64,000 nt of DNA from CANMXU01 sp052030545 (GCF_052030545.1 NZ_JBPDIH010000010.1:88331-152330); one strand, 5' to 3'. Positions 45,387 through 54,847 are shown, counted from the first letter of the stretch. Notes: generated by a model from the letters alone, not told the origin. Made by a program: numbers and translations.

Positions 45387-47420
45387 ATGTTAGTCATAGA
45401 TCCTATAAAACACTTTGGCACAAACTTAGATCGTAAAAGTGGTCATTTGTTTTTCATTGATCTTAAAAAAAATCTAACCGATTTTCTAAGTGCCTTACCA
45501 AATGAATCGAAGCTAACACCTAGTCAAATAAAATTTATCAAAGCTATTGATTTAGCAATTAATAATGACAACCAAGTTACTAACATTGAAAAAGTAGAAT
45601 CATATCTATCTACTGCACGAGTAACCTTAAATAAAACAGTATCTCAACTCGTTAAATATAAAATTTTCAAAGCAATAGACTTCAGCATTACAACCAATGA
45701 TTCAATTGGCAGAAGTAAATGTTACCAGCTAGCTGATAAAAAGGATTGGCTAGAAATATTAACAAGCTTAAAACCAAACCTTGCAAAACCCAAAAAATTA
45801 ACGAAAGAAGATATTGTTAAAAATATATTAATACCAAACCAATTAGCAACTAATGTTATTGAAAACGACATATCTAGGGGCATGTACCCTCGAGGTGTGC
45901 CTCAATTCGAGAAGTTTTTACCTAATAGACACTACAGTAAAAAAACATTTATAAAAGAAGCCACAATTCAAGGACGTAAAGTACTTATTGAGCTAAGAAC
46001 TTCAGATTCATCATTAATGTTTGATGAAGACTTAAAAACAGTTTTTATCTTAATGACGTTATTTATTAATCAGCAAGCTAATTCACTCAATTATTATATT
46101 CAAAAGAAAATCGCACCATTAAATAAACAATATGTTGAAATTAGACATATTATGCGAGCGCTTAAGAAAAATTCTGCGGGCAGCTATTATGACTCGTTTG
46201 TAAAATCTATTATGCGTATAAAGCGAACTACATTTGATTTGCATGGTCTTGAAGCGATATTTATTGACGCAGAAAATGATGAAAAACTATTTGCAACAAC
46301 CGATTTTAGCTTTTTTCAACATTGCTGGCCTATTAGCAGCGAAGGTGCTGTAGTTGATGTCGATATAAATGACAATGAATTTATTAAAATTAACCCCAAA
46401 GGTTTTTTGATCACTTGGAATGATGTCTTATTTAAAAAGATGCTAAGTGATAATTACTTCTTTGTTATTCCATTAAGTGTATTATCAAGTCATACTATAA
46501 TATTCTTATTATACATGTACTTAAGGAATCATTTCAGTCGTAAAGATAAGCAAAATAAAACACTTAAATTATCGATGGAAGAATTACATAGCAAACTAAA
46601 TTCTTCTACCAATATCTATAATTTTAGACGTGATTTATTAACGGCAATAAAAGCTTGGTTAAAACATAAAAAAGAAACAACAGATTTAAGCTCAGTAAAC
46701 GCTTATAAATTTGATATTGAAGGCTTTTCTACAGTAATTACTTTTAATGATGGGACAATAGATTCTATTAGTTTCCGAGTGGTTATGGAAAAAATGCTTA
46801 ACTTCTTAGATATTGAAACTATTGATGGTAAAGCACTTTCTGGTAATACTGCCGCACCAACGAGTTTAAACCCAATGTTTCAATATCTACCAATGTTATC
46901 AAACTTCAAAGAAACACGGGGTAATGAGTTTCCACAAGATTTTAATGCACGATTATTACTGCCACGTGCATTGAAAAACGTCTCTTTTCAAAAAACATCA
47001 CGTGAACGAATTATTATTAGTTTAACCGCGAGCCAATGGTATATAAATTTTTATACCTCAGATCGTGAAATTTTAGATATTTCTGAGCATATTTTTATTG
47101 GTGAAAATGACGACAGTATTCAGCAAGGTGTTTTCACGCATATTGAAGCTAAACGAGACAGGTTGTCTCCCCTAACCAGTGAAGGTTTTTCAATTGATCG
47201 CAATAAGTTTATCTTATTGAAAGAAATTTTCTTAAAGCAATTAGGCTTGTATGTAAGTACAACAGAGCTTTATGACTTTTTATATCAAAAAGAAATGTAT
47301 ATTAAGCTACTCGCTCGAGATTGGGATGGTGATGAAATAGCCCCACTGTTAAATACTATTCTCGATAGTTATAAAAAAGAACATCTCTCTCAGCAAGATT
47401 TATTTACTACAATGCCTTAA
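45387..47420 (+). CDS. rctB: RctB-like replication initiator (second-chromosome type)
   Basis: This 677-residue protein matches my memory of RctB, the initiator of Vibrio chromosome 2 (about 658 residues), over its whole length. Shared blocks include SGHLFFIDLKK near residue 18, KVLIELRTSDSS near 198, DEDLKTVFILMTLFINQQ near 214, FLITWNDVLFKKMLSDNYFF near 350 and LSSHTIIFLLYMYLRNHFSR near 373. It would open the adjacent origin by binding iterons. No Shine-Dalgarno is seen before the ATG (AATAAAATG), so expression is probably low. It lies downstream of the repeat and GATC clusters. The initiator marks the replicon as separate from the main chromosome. Confidence 0.85.
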   Translation: MLVIDPIKHFGTNLDRKSGHLFFIDLKKNLTDFLSALPNESKLTPSQIKFIKAIDLAINNDNQVTNIEKVESYLSTARVTLNKTVSQLVKYKIFKAIDFSITTNDSIGRSKCYQLADKKDWLEILTSLKPNLAKPKKLTKEDIVKNILIPNQLATNVIENDISRGMYPRGVPQFEKFLPNRHYSKKTFIKEATIQGRKVLIELRTSDSSLMFDEDLKTVFILMTLFINQQANSLNYYIQKKIAPLNKQYVEIRHIMRALKKNSAGSYYDSFVKSIMRIKRTTFDLHGLEAIFIDAENDEKLFATTDFSFFQHCWPISSEGAVVDVDINDNEFIKINPKGFLITWNDVLFKKMLSDNYFFVIPLSVLSSHTIIFLLYMYLRNHFSRKDKQNKTLKLSMEELHSKLNSSTNIYNFRRDLLTAIKAWLKHKKETTDLSSVNAYKFDIEGFSTVITFNDGTIDSISFRVVMEKMLNFLDIETIDGKALSGNTAAPTSLNPMFQYLPMLSNFKETRGNEFPQDFNARLLLPRALKNVSFQKTSRERIIISLTASQWYINFYTSDREILDISEHIFIGENDDSIQQGVFTHIEAKRDRLSPLTSEGFSIDRNKFILLKEIFLKQLGLYVSTTELYDFLYQKEMYIKLLARDWDGDEIAPLLNTILDSYKKEHLSQQDLFTTMP

Positions 47421-47486
47421 GCTAGTTAAGGCTAAAATTAATAACGTTAAATCAACCTATTACAATACATATATGACGTAGTTGGA

Positions 47487-48401
47487 ATGACTTTGGAACA
47501 TATTCATCAAGAACATTTACACCAACTTCAACAGTATATGAATATGCTTGATGAAAGGTTCCACCAGCTAAAGTCTTTCTTATTAACATTCGATGTTGTT
47601 GTTCAATATGATGTATACAATGTTACTAGAGAGCAAAATTGTTATTCTTGCCAAAAAATTCCATCATTAGAAGATGCAACAGAAACACTTTCCCGTCTGC
47701 GGGTTTCAGATCCCAGTAATACCAAGGAAGCTGACTTATTTCCAGGCTATTTTCAAATAGCTCAACAGCATTATGATAAAGCCGTTAAATTTGTTGACTC
47801 TGTCAATCAGGTCAAATTAACGATAAGGAATTTTTTAAAACAACATGAAAAGAAAACGAGAATAAATTCCAATGGCATTGCGCAATATACAATGAACCCA
47901 TTAATGTTTATTGGTTTTCCTATGGTAAATACGCTGCAAGTCTATCGAAAAATTAATATTGATCAATTAAATATAACCAAAATTGCTTATATGTGGCAGT
48001 CAGCAAAGCGTTATGACAAGCTCTCAGTACAAGCAGCCCAAAATATTATAGCTAGAATAAAGCTTGCTCCCTGCCCTATTGATGTTTCCCGTAAAACTTG
48101 GCTTGAAGATCTTGATTTTGGCCTAAGGTATTTAGATAATTGCCCGCCAGATACTATTATCACTCGTATACAACCAAACCAACCTAAACCGCTAATCAAG
48201 ATGAAAATGCCAGGTATAACTAATTGGCATAAATTTTATGCTAGCATTCCAATTATTTTGGCTAATGAGTCTGACGCTATAATTCCAGTATCTACTCAGC
48301 TCAAGGATATTGAGGTGACTAATAAAAAAATTATCTTGCCAATCACGAATAATTGGAAAAACATTTCAAGCCACGCTCATCTTTACGTCAAAAATAATTA
48401 G
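47487..48401 (+). CDS. tus: Tus-like replication terminus-binding protein
   Basis: This 304-residue protein resembles Tus of Escherichia coli (309 residues), which binds Ter sites and stops replication forks from one side. Similarity is clear in the second half. NTLQVYRKI matches the Tus LNAYRTL region, and MWQSAKRYDKL and the Trp in KTWLEDLDFGL align with the Tus helices that follow. The end HAHLYVKNN matches Tus LHLYVAD. It starts 66 bases after the initiator gene and is probably co-regulated. It would bind Ter-like sites near the origin, as in some plasmids. The alignment is from memory and low identity is expected. Confidence 0.75.
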   Translation: MTLEHIHQEHLHQLQQYMNMLDERFHQLKSFLLTFDVVVQYDVYNVTREQNCYSCQKIPSLEDATETLSRLRVSDPSNTKEADLFPGYFQIAQQHYDKAVKFVDSVNQVKLTIRNFLKQHEKKTRINSNGIAQYTMNPLMFIGFPMVNTLQVYRKINIDQLNITKIAYMWQSAKRYDKLSVQAAQNIIARIKLAPCPIDVSRKTWLEDLDFGLRYLDNCPPDTIITRIQPNQPKPLIKMKMPGITNWHKFYASIPIILANESDAIIPVSTQLKDIEVTNKKIILPITNNWKNISSHAHLYVKNN

Positions 48402-48444
48402 CGTCTGTTTTCTTTTAATATAAGCTTAGCAAAACATTTATAGC

Positions 48445-48461
48445 TGTAAACAGTGTTTACA
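48445..48461. promoter_or_regulatory. parS-like palindrome 2
   Basis: TGTAAACAGTGTTTACA is a perfect dyad around one central base, extending to 19 bases with CTG...CAG. It is a candidate ParB site. Confidence 0.65.
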
Positions 48462-48934
48462 GATTCTATTTAACGGCTTTCCGGTTATTTGAACTTTCGA
48501 CAACACATTGATGATAATTTTGCAGGAGATAATCTTTTACCTAACGTCATTAATTCTAGCGCCTTAATAAAGAGCTTTAACATTGCGAGTTAAATTAAAG
48601 TGGTGACAATGTTTTAAAAATAACTTTTATATAAAAATATTAAAGACCTTATCATTAATATCTATTTCGCTTTTGTTGGCCGTTACAAAAACCTTGTCTA
48701 AACCATTAACTTGATAGAATGAATAAATCATAAATTTAAAAAGCCAACTTATAAAGGAGCAATGTTAAATCTAGTTCTTATTTAAAGTTGCCAATATGCA
48801 TTATGTTATTTGTTATCTTTTTTTAAATAGAGCAGGGAGGCTATATTTTAATGATTGCTGTAGGCTACTAAAAAACTTTCCACTTATTATCGCTAAATGA
48901 CTTTTTCATTGAAAATTTCATTTTTATTAATGCG

Positions 48935-48951
48935 TGTAAACACTGTTTACA
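48935..48951. promoter_or_regulatory. parS-like palindrome 3
   Basis: TGTAAACACTGTTTACA is the same dyad, with the central base C in place of G. It is a candidate ParB site. Confidence 0.65.
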
Positions 48952-49162
48952 AGAAACATCAGACTCTTCAAATTTCAATTACAGGTTTCACTACCACCAC
49001 TTTGTAATTGCGGCGCTCAGCTATAGTTGGGTTTGTATAGGTAGTCTTTTATTGGTTTTATTACACTTCATACTTAGCTAATCAAATTAATCAAACCTTA
49101 CTTGAAAGTAATAGAGCTAAATATTGATGCTATTGAATTGCTTTTTTTAATTGAAGTTGGGT

Positions 49163-49179
49163 TGTAAACAGTGTTTACA
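49163..49179. promoter_or_regulatory. parS-like palindrome 4
   Basis: TGTAAACAGTGTTTACA is identical to copy 2 in all 17 bases. It is a candidate ParB site. Confidence 0.65.
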
Positions 49180-49708
49180 GGAAAACTAATTCATTCGTCT
49201 ATCTCAATAAAGTAATTGAAAGCTTAATCAATAAGTGGTGTTAACTAGCATTTCTAATGTTGTATTCCCACGTTTCTATGCAAAGTTTAGCAATAGAGTA
49301 TTTACTCTTATAATCTAGAGCTTAGCCTAGCTAATAAATAAGTGGTTAACCTAGTGAAATTTTATATAAAATTTTCAGCTGCATACATTAAAGGGTACTT
49401 TTAAAGTTATCTATAAAGCTGCTAAGCAACTAAATAGCATTTAATATGAGAACAGTGTGTTAAGTTCGTTATTGGTAGAGCTTTGGTTGAACAAGCTCAT
49501 TTCATCTCTTTTATTGAATGTGCGCAATGCTTAGTCATTTTATGAATGCATCACTTTTGAGTTGTTTTGAATTTCTTCTAGGGTAGGGCAGGTCGATGTT
49601 AATTCTTTGTTGAACTATTGATGTTTTGATTGTTTTTGATTTGATTTTGTTGTTGTGTTTATATGTTGCGGTTGTATTTCGACCAAAATAATAAAAAAGG
49701 ATAATTCA

Positions 49709-50544
49709 ATGAAGCATACACTGATCAAAAAATCGAGCTTAGCTATCGCTATTGCGATAGCACTTAATTGGACTGTATTCGCACAGACCACAGGTTCTGA
49801 GCAGGCTCAAGTGAAAAATGATGAAGAAGTTGAAGTTATAGAAGTAACAGGGATAAGAAGTGCGTTAGCTAGTGCATTGGCTGAAAAGCGCAGTTCATCG
49901 AATATTAAATAGGTTATTCAAGCGGAAGATATCGGAAAGCTACCCGATCAAAACTTGGCAGAAGTACTTGAAAATATAACCGGAGTTCAAATTAACCGAA
50001 TAGGTGGTGTTGGCACCGGAGTTCAAATTCGTGGTACCAACAACAATAGAGTTGAAATTAACGGGGTGTCGTCAGTTGGTGCTGGTGGTGATCGCACAGG
50101 GATCAGCTTTGATGATTTACCCGCAGCTTTAATTTCTTCACTAGAAGTTACCAAATTACAGACAGCAATAATAGTACGCCGACATTAGATGATGATGTTG
50201 TCACTGAACGTATAACCCTCGACGATCTATCTGAAAACTCTTATAACTTTACTGTATTTTACGATAAACATGACCTAAGCGCTCGTGTGCGCTATACCTG
50301 GCGTGATTCGTATACACAAGCAGCAAACCGTATGCGTTTTAATATTCCGCCGGTTATTGGCTCTCGTGGACAGCTAAATATGAGTGTTGGTTATTCAATA
50401 AGTGAGTCGATAACTGTTGGACTTGAAGCGGTAAACGTAACGCGTGAAGACAGTACAAGATGGTGTTTTAATGAAAATGCCTTGCTGTGTGAACAAGATG
50501 TGTCTGACCGACGAATTACAGCGGGAGTTACAGTGAAACTTTAA
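49709..50544 (+). pseudogene. TonB-dependent receptor remnant
   Basis: This is a decayed TonB-dependent receptor. The intact start (ATG 49709, AAAAAGG upstream) gives a signal peptide, a TonB-box-like EVEVIEVTGIRSALASALAE and RSSSNIK. An in-frame TAG at 49910-49912 follows where Gln (CAG) is expected, before VIQAEDIGKLPDQNLAEV. The plug continues to about 50160 (SLEVTKLQT) and then shifts frame. The C-terminal barrel strands follow in another frame (VRYTWRDSYTQAANRMRFNI) and end at 50544 with GVTVKL. Some two kilobases of barrel sequence are missing. The gene has one nonsense codon and one large deletion and cannot work. Confidence 0.9.
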
Positions 50545-50580
50545 CGCTAAAATAAATAAACCAAGCGTAATTTTTCATCA

Positions 50581-50608
50581 AAGCCTTAACATTCGTTAGG
50601 GCTTTTTT
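50581..50608 (+). terminator. Terminator of the receptor remnant
   Basis: AAGCCTTAAC pairs with GTTAGGGCTT (one wobble) around ATTC and is followed by TTTTTT. This is a good intrinsic terminator, left from the intact gene. Confidence 0.8.
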
Positions 50609-50701
50609 ATTGACTGTTTTTTGCTATTTACTATTTGAGCGTAACACTAGGTTCTTTATTTCAAGTAAAGATTACGTCGTTTTGAAGAAAGTAGGGGAGG
50701 G

Positions 50702-51217
50702 TTATTTATCATGTCTCAGCAATTCTTCTTTTTGCTGGCAATATAATCGGCAAATCGTAATAACATTCGCAATAATAACCACAGATTCGAGCAAAACCCC
50801 ACCGACAGATTGCACAACAATATTGTGTGTAATCCAACAAACTGCACCGGTGATAAATGCTAAACGCATTTTTATTCCCTGTAGAAAAAACACAGCAAAA
50901 GTACCAAGGCCGGCACCTAGTATAGGTAATATACTGATGGGTGATTGGTATAAATAGCTTCCCCATATAATATTTGCGGCAATAAATAATAGGCCGATAC
51001 GTGGCGAGTTGTATTTTATCGCGATAAAAGTACGTAAAAAATTGAGAATGTTGGCAGCAGCAGCGACAGACGCGCCCAATAAGAAAAAGTGAAGGCTTTG
51101 GCAGGCAAACAAACACAGCATGCTAAATTTTAGACGGGCGTCACTTTTCTGAAAGAATGTATAGCCGCCCAAGATAAAACTAAACAAACCCAAGGCTTGT
51201 GCGATATAAAATTCCAT
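50702..51217 (-). CDS. YgjV-family inner membrane protein
   Basis: This is a 171-residue membrane protein resembling the YgjV family, with several hydrophobic segments (LGLFSFILGGYTFF, LCLFACQSLHFFLLGASVAA, GAGLGTFAVFFLQGIK). A conserved NFLRTFIAIKYN motif and a late VWW-like CWITHNIVVQSVGG are seen. Its function is not known to me; in Escherichia coli ygjV neighbours uxaA and uxaC. It follows the cohesin-like gene on the same strand, after a terminator, so it may be a separate transcript. Confidence 0.8.
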   Translation of the reverse strand: MEFYIAQALGLFSFILGGYTFFQKSDARLKFSMLCLFACQSLHFFLLGASVAAAANILNFLRTFIAIKYNSPRIGLLFIAANIIWGSYLYQSPISILPILGAGLGTFAVFFLQGIKMRLAFITGAVCWITHNIVVQSVGGVLLESVVIIANVITICRLYCQQKEELLRHDK

Positions 51218-51258
51218 AATTCCTATTGCTAAAAGAAAGCGGGTGGTTAGACATTAAA

Positions 51259-51290
51259 AAAGACGACCCTATTAAAATAAGGTCGTCTTT
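51259..51290 (-). terminator. Terminator of the lyase - cohesin operon
   Basis: On the minus strand AAAGACGACC pairs with GGTCGTCTTT with an AT-rich loop, and TTTTTT follows. This is a strong intrinsic terminator. Confidence 0.9.
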
Positions 51291-51314
51291 TGTTTATACA
51301 AGCGGTGTTAACGA

Positions 51315-51839
51315 TCAGTGATTGTTAGATCTACGCGTGAAAAATAACAACGACATAAGTGAAAATAATGCCAATGTTGACGGTTCAGGTAATACTTGAG
51401 GTTCAATAGTTTCACCATAAATGTTTTGAGCATCTACCAACAACGCAAAATCTAATCTTGGGTTAGTTAAATTGCCTAGCGCTGTAAATTGTAATTCACC
51501 TAGCTTAAATGAAGTGCCAACAACGTCAGTAATACCATTTAAGAAAAATGTTTCAACAGCCACGGTCGTTGGTGCTAATAAAAAGGCATCACCGAAGGCA
51601 AAAAAGTCAAAAACCTCATCTGAGTCAAACCAAGAATTATCGATAAAACTTAGTTGAGTGTCATCAAAGCTCAAATCAAAGAACAAATTGTCAAGATCAG
51701 GGTTTAGTGCATTTACCCACACGTCAAAAGTAACAATATCACCATTGTTATAGCTGGTTTGATCTGACCCTGTAGTAATTAACCCGGCATTTGCATTTAA
51801 GGTAAACACCATTGATAAAATTATCATTAAATACTTCAT
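51315..51839 (-). CDS. PEP-CTERM protein with cohesin-like domain
   Basis: This 174-residue exported protein has a signal peptide (LMIILSMVFTLNANA) and a C-terminal PEP-CTERM sorting tag: VLPEPSTLALFSLMSLLFF then basic residues RRSNNH. The middle (residues ~19-145) reads like a cohesin or BIg-type beta-sandwich: SYNNGDIVTFDVWVNAL, then LDNLFFDLSFDDTQLSFID, VAVETFFLNGI and LGELQFTALG. This is the pattern of type-II-like cohesins. It starts 14 bases after the lyase that bears a dockerin-like end, so both are made together. It may anchor that lyase at the cell surface. Exosortase, needed for PEP-CTERM sorting, is not in the window. Confidence 0.72.
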   Translation of the reverse strand: MKYLMIILSMVFTLNANAGLITTGSDQTSYNNGDIVTFDVWVNALNPDLDNLFFDLSFDDTQLSFIDNSWFDSDEVFDFFAFGDAFLLAPTTVAVETFFLNGITDVVGTSFKLGELQFTALGNLTNPRLDFALLVDAQNIYGETIEPQVLPEPSTLALFSLMSLLFFTRRSNNH

Positions 51840-51853
51840 TTTATTACCTATTA

Positions 51854-54847
51854 TTAATCGTTATTCGCGCAACGAGCGCGTGAACATAAGTTGGCTATAC
51901 CGCGAATATCACGATTGTTTACCACGCCATCATTATTAAAATCATAACGAAGGTTACTGATCTCATTTTTTCTAACGCCTAAGCTAAATGCTCTAACATC
52001 TAAGCCGTCAACGTCGCCATCGCGGTCTAAGTCACCTAATAATGTGACCTCAAGTTGCGTTGTCGCTTCTACCATGCGGTTATAGTTATCTGAAACAATT
52101 GCTTTAAGCACATAATTACCAACAGGAAGGCCCAATAATTCGGTGCTATTTACCTCGTCACCCCAAATAAAAGGCGGCTCGTAAAGTTCGCGAATCAGTT
52201 GGTCATCAACATAAAGTGCTACACTAACAACCTCGACAGCGGCTTCACTTGATACTACGTCAGTAGAAACAGCAAGCGACTGATAATCTTCAATAATTTC
52301 AATATCAGACTCAACAAAGTTCACTGTTGGAGCCGGTAAAGCCTTAACGATTAAGGTCATGCTGCCTTCACCTTCAAGTCCTTCACTGTCTTTAGCGACC
52401 GCAGTAAAAGTATGCGTTCCTACACCTAGTGGAGACGGATTAGGTTCGTGTCTGTCTAACCAACCCATAGCGCCAAATTCGTAAGGGGCATATGAATGAC
52501 CAAAGTTCCAAATTGGTCGAGTATCTACTCGAACAAGCTCGCCATTTCGGTATAAGGTGACTGACTCGACAGTGCGGCCTTCTACTGGCGATTCTGCTTG
52601 AATCGTCATACCTAGCTTTTCATATCCTTCAAATACGGTTATCACTTCATTTGGAAAGGTGACTACGGGTGGAGTCGGCAGACCATTTACCGTTAGTGTC
52701 ATGCTTGCTTTGCCTTGCGCGCCTTCGCTATCCGTTGCGATAGCGGTAAAGATATGCTCACCTGCTTGTAGAGGATTAGGGTTCGGCTCATGTGTTTCTA
52801 ACCAACCCATAGCACCGGTTTCGTGTGGTTTAAATTGATGACCAAAATTAAACGGCGCTGACGTATCTGTGCGCACTTCGTTGCCGTTAATCAGTAAAGT
52901 AACTGATGCAATTGTTCGACCTTCTTCACTTGGCGCGGCTTGTATGGTGAGTCCAAGTTGCTGATAACCGAGTTCAACTGTTTTTGAATCAAAAGGAAAC
53001 GATACGACAGGGGCTTTTGAGTTGACTTGCAAACGCATTGTGGCAGAAGACGTTACTCCTTCAGAGTCGGTCGCAACAGCTTTAAAGGTGTGCACACCCG
53101 CAGGTAAATTTAATAATTCGTTTGGTTTATTAACGTGTCCCCAAACAAACGGGGCAGCAGAATCGGTACGAATGAACGTATCGTCAACATAGAGATCTAC
53201 TTTGCTGATCACTCTTCCTTCAACAGGACTGGTTGCCGAGACTGTAAATGAAAGCTGTTGGTAGCCTTCATCAACGGTTAGTGAACTTTGTGGAAAGTTA
53301 ACCTGTGGGCGCATAGCATCTGATTCAATATCTAAATCAATAATTTGCAAATGAATTGGTAGAGACGTGCCTGTGCCGCGTTCCATTAAATAGTAGTAGA
53401 CTTTGCCGTCTTCAATATGAATAGTACCGTGGTCAAACTGCATGCCGTCAGTCGCTTCATAGACACGCTCAAAATCGTTAGTGCCGCCTTGCGCTTTTTC
53501 AACATAAGGGTAGCCATTATTTAAACCAATAATGTAAATGTTATCGCCTGAGGTATAGATCGAGCTCGCCCCGGTAAAATCGGTTGAAATAATAAAATCA
53601 TCGGCACCGGCAGGCTTGTATGAATGAATATAAACTTCTTCATAGTCTGGACGATTTCTGTCGGTAGAGCGCACTTTGCTAATGATATGAATATCGCCAG
53701 CCGCCGTTACTGTCCAGTCAAAATCACCAACAATGTAGACTGAATTTGCTTCAGTATGGCTAATGTAGTCGCCTGGCTCAAATACCTTGATTTCATCGGA
53801 ATTAACCAATGGCCAAGTCATTGGTTCACCTTTGTGGTTTTTCCATTCGCCGAACCCTTCTGGGTGATCAGAGTAGGCATAATAAACACCATTTTGGTAT
53901 TTATATTTATCGTCGTTGTCGCTACTACGTTGTTGAAAACCCACACGAAGTTTATCGTTAACATATTTCATGTTTCCGTATAAACCCCAGTTGTATTCGT
54001 TGCCAAAGTTTTTGGCAGTCACTACATTAAATGCGGTAAATTTAGACCATTTTTCAGCTTCGGCATCATAGCGGTTGAACACATAACCACCGTTGTTATT
54101 GCCGCCTAAACGCATATAAAGTAGTAGTGTGCCATCTTTATTGGCGAAAAACTTAGGGTAGGTTAAACGGGCAAAGTTACTGGTATCAGCAAGATCGCCG
54201 GTCATGGTTAAATGTTTGTAATCGTCTTCGCCTTGACTAACGGTGCTAGTGTCTTTCACAAATTTGTCTAAGGTAAATTCGGCATCAGGCAGTTCTGCTG
54301 TGCCGGCAATACTATAAGAGTATCGGAAGAAATCGTTTTTGAATTTGCCATCATGGTTATTATTATCATAGGCATGCATATCATAAACCATGTGAATTGT
54401 GCCATTGACCGGACTTACCGCTAGACCAATGGTATTGTGCGATTCACCTATATTAGGGTCGCCTCTAAAGCCAGTATGTTGATGAGGGAATTCAATGGTT
54501 TTTACTGAACCTGTTTCAGTATTGTAACGCGACAGCATTACGTGACGATCGCTTTTACCACCACGGTACCAAGTCATAAACACGTAGTGTTTATATATTT
54601 TTACTGCATCTCCATGTGCAGAAATGTTTCTGCCAAAGAAATAATCAAACTTATCACCAGTATCAGCGTCCCCAACTGTACCATAGGTTATTTTTTTACC
54701 GTCAAAATGCAATGCAGAGTCGCTAATTTTTACTTGTTGCTCTAAGGTGACTTCTGCTGACGCTTGTTGTGCCGACACGGTAAAAAGTGAGGCGAATAAC
54801 AAGACTTTTCTTATTGATTTTAGGCGGTGCTTTTTAAATATATGCAT
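51854..54847 (-). CDS. PL24-like ulvan lyase with Ig-like repeats and dockerin-like C-terminus
   Basis: This is a large exported lyase of 997 residues. After the signal peptide (VLLFASLFTVSAQQASA), the beta-propeller (about 30-515) has PL24-type features: NISAHGDAVKIYKHYVFMTW, EFPHQHTGFRGDPNIGESHN and MVYDMHAYDNN. Four Ig-like repeats follow (residues ~520-935), three with the shared phrase GYQQLSFTV or GYEKLGMTI and NPLQAGEHIFTAIATDSEG. The last 60 residues (about 939-997) hold two EF-hand loops, DLDRDGDVDGLD and DFNNDGVVNNRD, spaced 30 residues apart, the pattern of a type I dockerin. A pair of Cys ends the protein. PL24 assignment is from memory. Confidence 0.85.
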   Translation of the reverse strand: MHIFKKHRLKSIRKVLLFASLFTVSAQQASAEVTLEQQVKISDSALHFDGKKITYGTVGDADTGDKFDYFFGRNISAHGDAVKIYKHYVFMTWYRGGKSDRHVMLSRYNTETGSVKTIEFPHQHTGFRGDPNIGESHNTIGLAVSPVNGTIHMVYDMHAYDNNNHDGKFKNDFFRYSYSIAGTAELPDAEFTLDKFVKDTSTVSQGEDDYKHLTMTGDLADTSNFARLTYPKFFANKDGTLLLYMRLGGNNNGGYVFNRYDAEAEKWSKFTAFNVVTAKNFGNEYNWGLYGNMKYVNDKLRVGFQQRSSDNDDKYKYQNGVYYAYSDHPEGFGEWKNHKGEPMTWPLVNSDEIKVFEPGDYISHTEANSVYIVGDFDWTVTAAGDIHIISKVRSTDRNRPDYEEVYIHSYKPAGADDFIISTDFTGASSIYTSGDNIYIIGLNNGYPYVEKAQGGTNDFERVYEATDGMQFDHGTIHIEDGKVYYYLMERGTGTSLPIHLQIIDLDIESDAMRPQVNFPQSSLTVDEGYQQLSFTVSATSPVEGRVISKVDLYVDDTFIRTDSAAPFVWGHVNKPNELLNLPAGVHTFKAVATDSEGVTSSATMRLQVNSKAPVVSFPFDSKTVELGYQQLGLTIQAAPSEEGRTIASVTLLINGNEVRTDTSAPFNFGHQFKPHETGAMGWLETHEPNPNPLQAGEHIFTAIATDSEGAQGKASMTLTVNGLPTPPVVTFPNEVITVFEGYEKLGMTIQAESPVEGRTVESVTLYRNGELVRVDTRPIWNFGHSYAPYEFGAMGWLDRHEPNPSPLGVGTHTFTAVAKDSEGLEGEGSMTLIVKALPAPTVNFVESDIEIIEDYQSLAVSTDVVSSEAAVEVVSVALYVDDQLIRELYEPPFIWGDEVNSTELLGLPVGNYVLKAIVSDNYNRMVEATTQLEVTLLGDLDRDGDVDGLDVRAFSLGVRKNEISNLRYDFNNDGVVNNRDIRGIANLCSRARCANND

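Larger units (their letters stand above)
48402..49708. other. 1.3-kb gap holding parS-like palindromes
   Basis: No gene is seen in this AT-rich stretch. It holds three copies of a 17-bp palindrome (48445, 48935, 49163), about 490 and 230 bases apart. This spacing fits a centromere-like partition region. Nothing else stands out. Confidence 0.7.

Noticed and set aside
47410..47486. CTAGTTAAGGC before the Tus-like gene as a Ter-like autoregulatory site
   Set aside because: Only about seven bases match the repeat core; too little to call.
50709..51116. Second minus-strand frame overlapping the YgjV-like gene
   Set aside because: It is in another frame of the same strand with no recognisable protein; the YgjV frame has ordered membrane segments.
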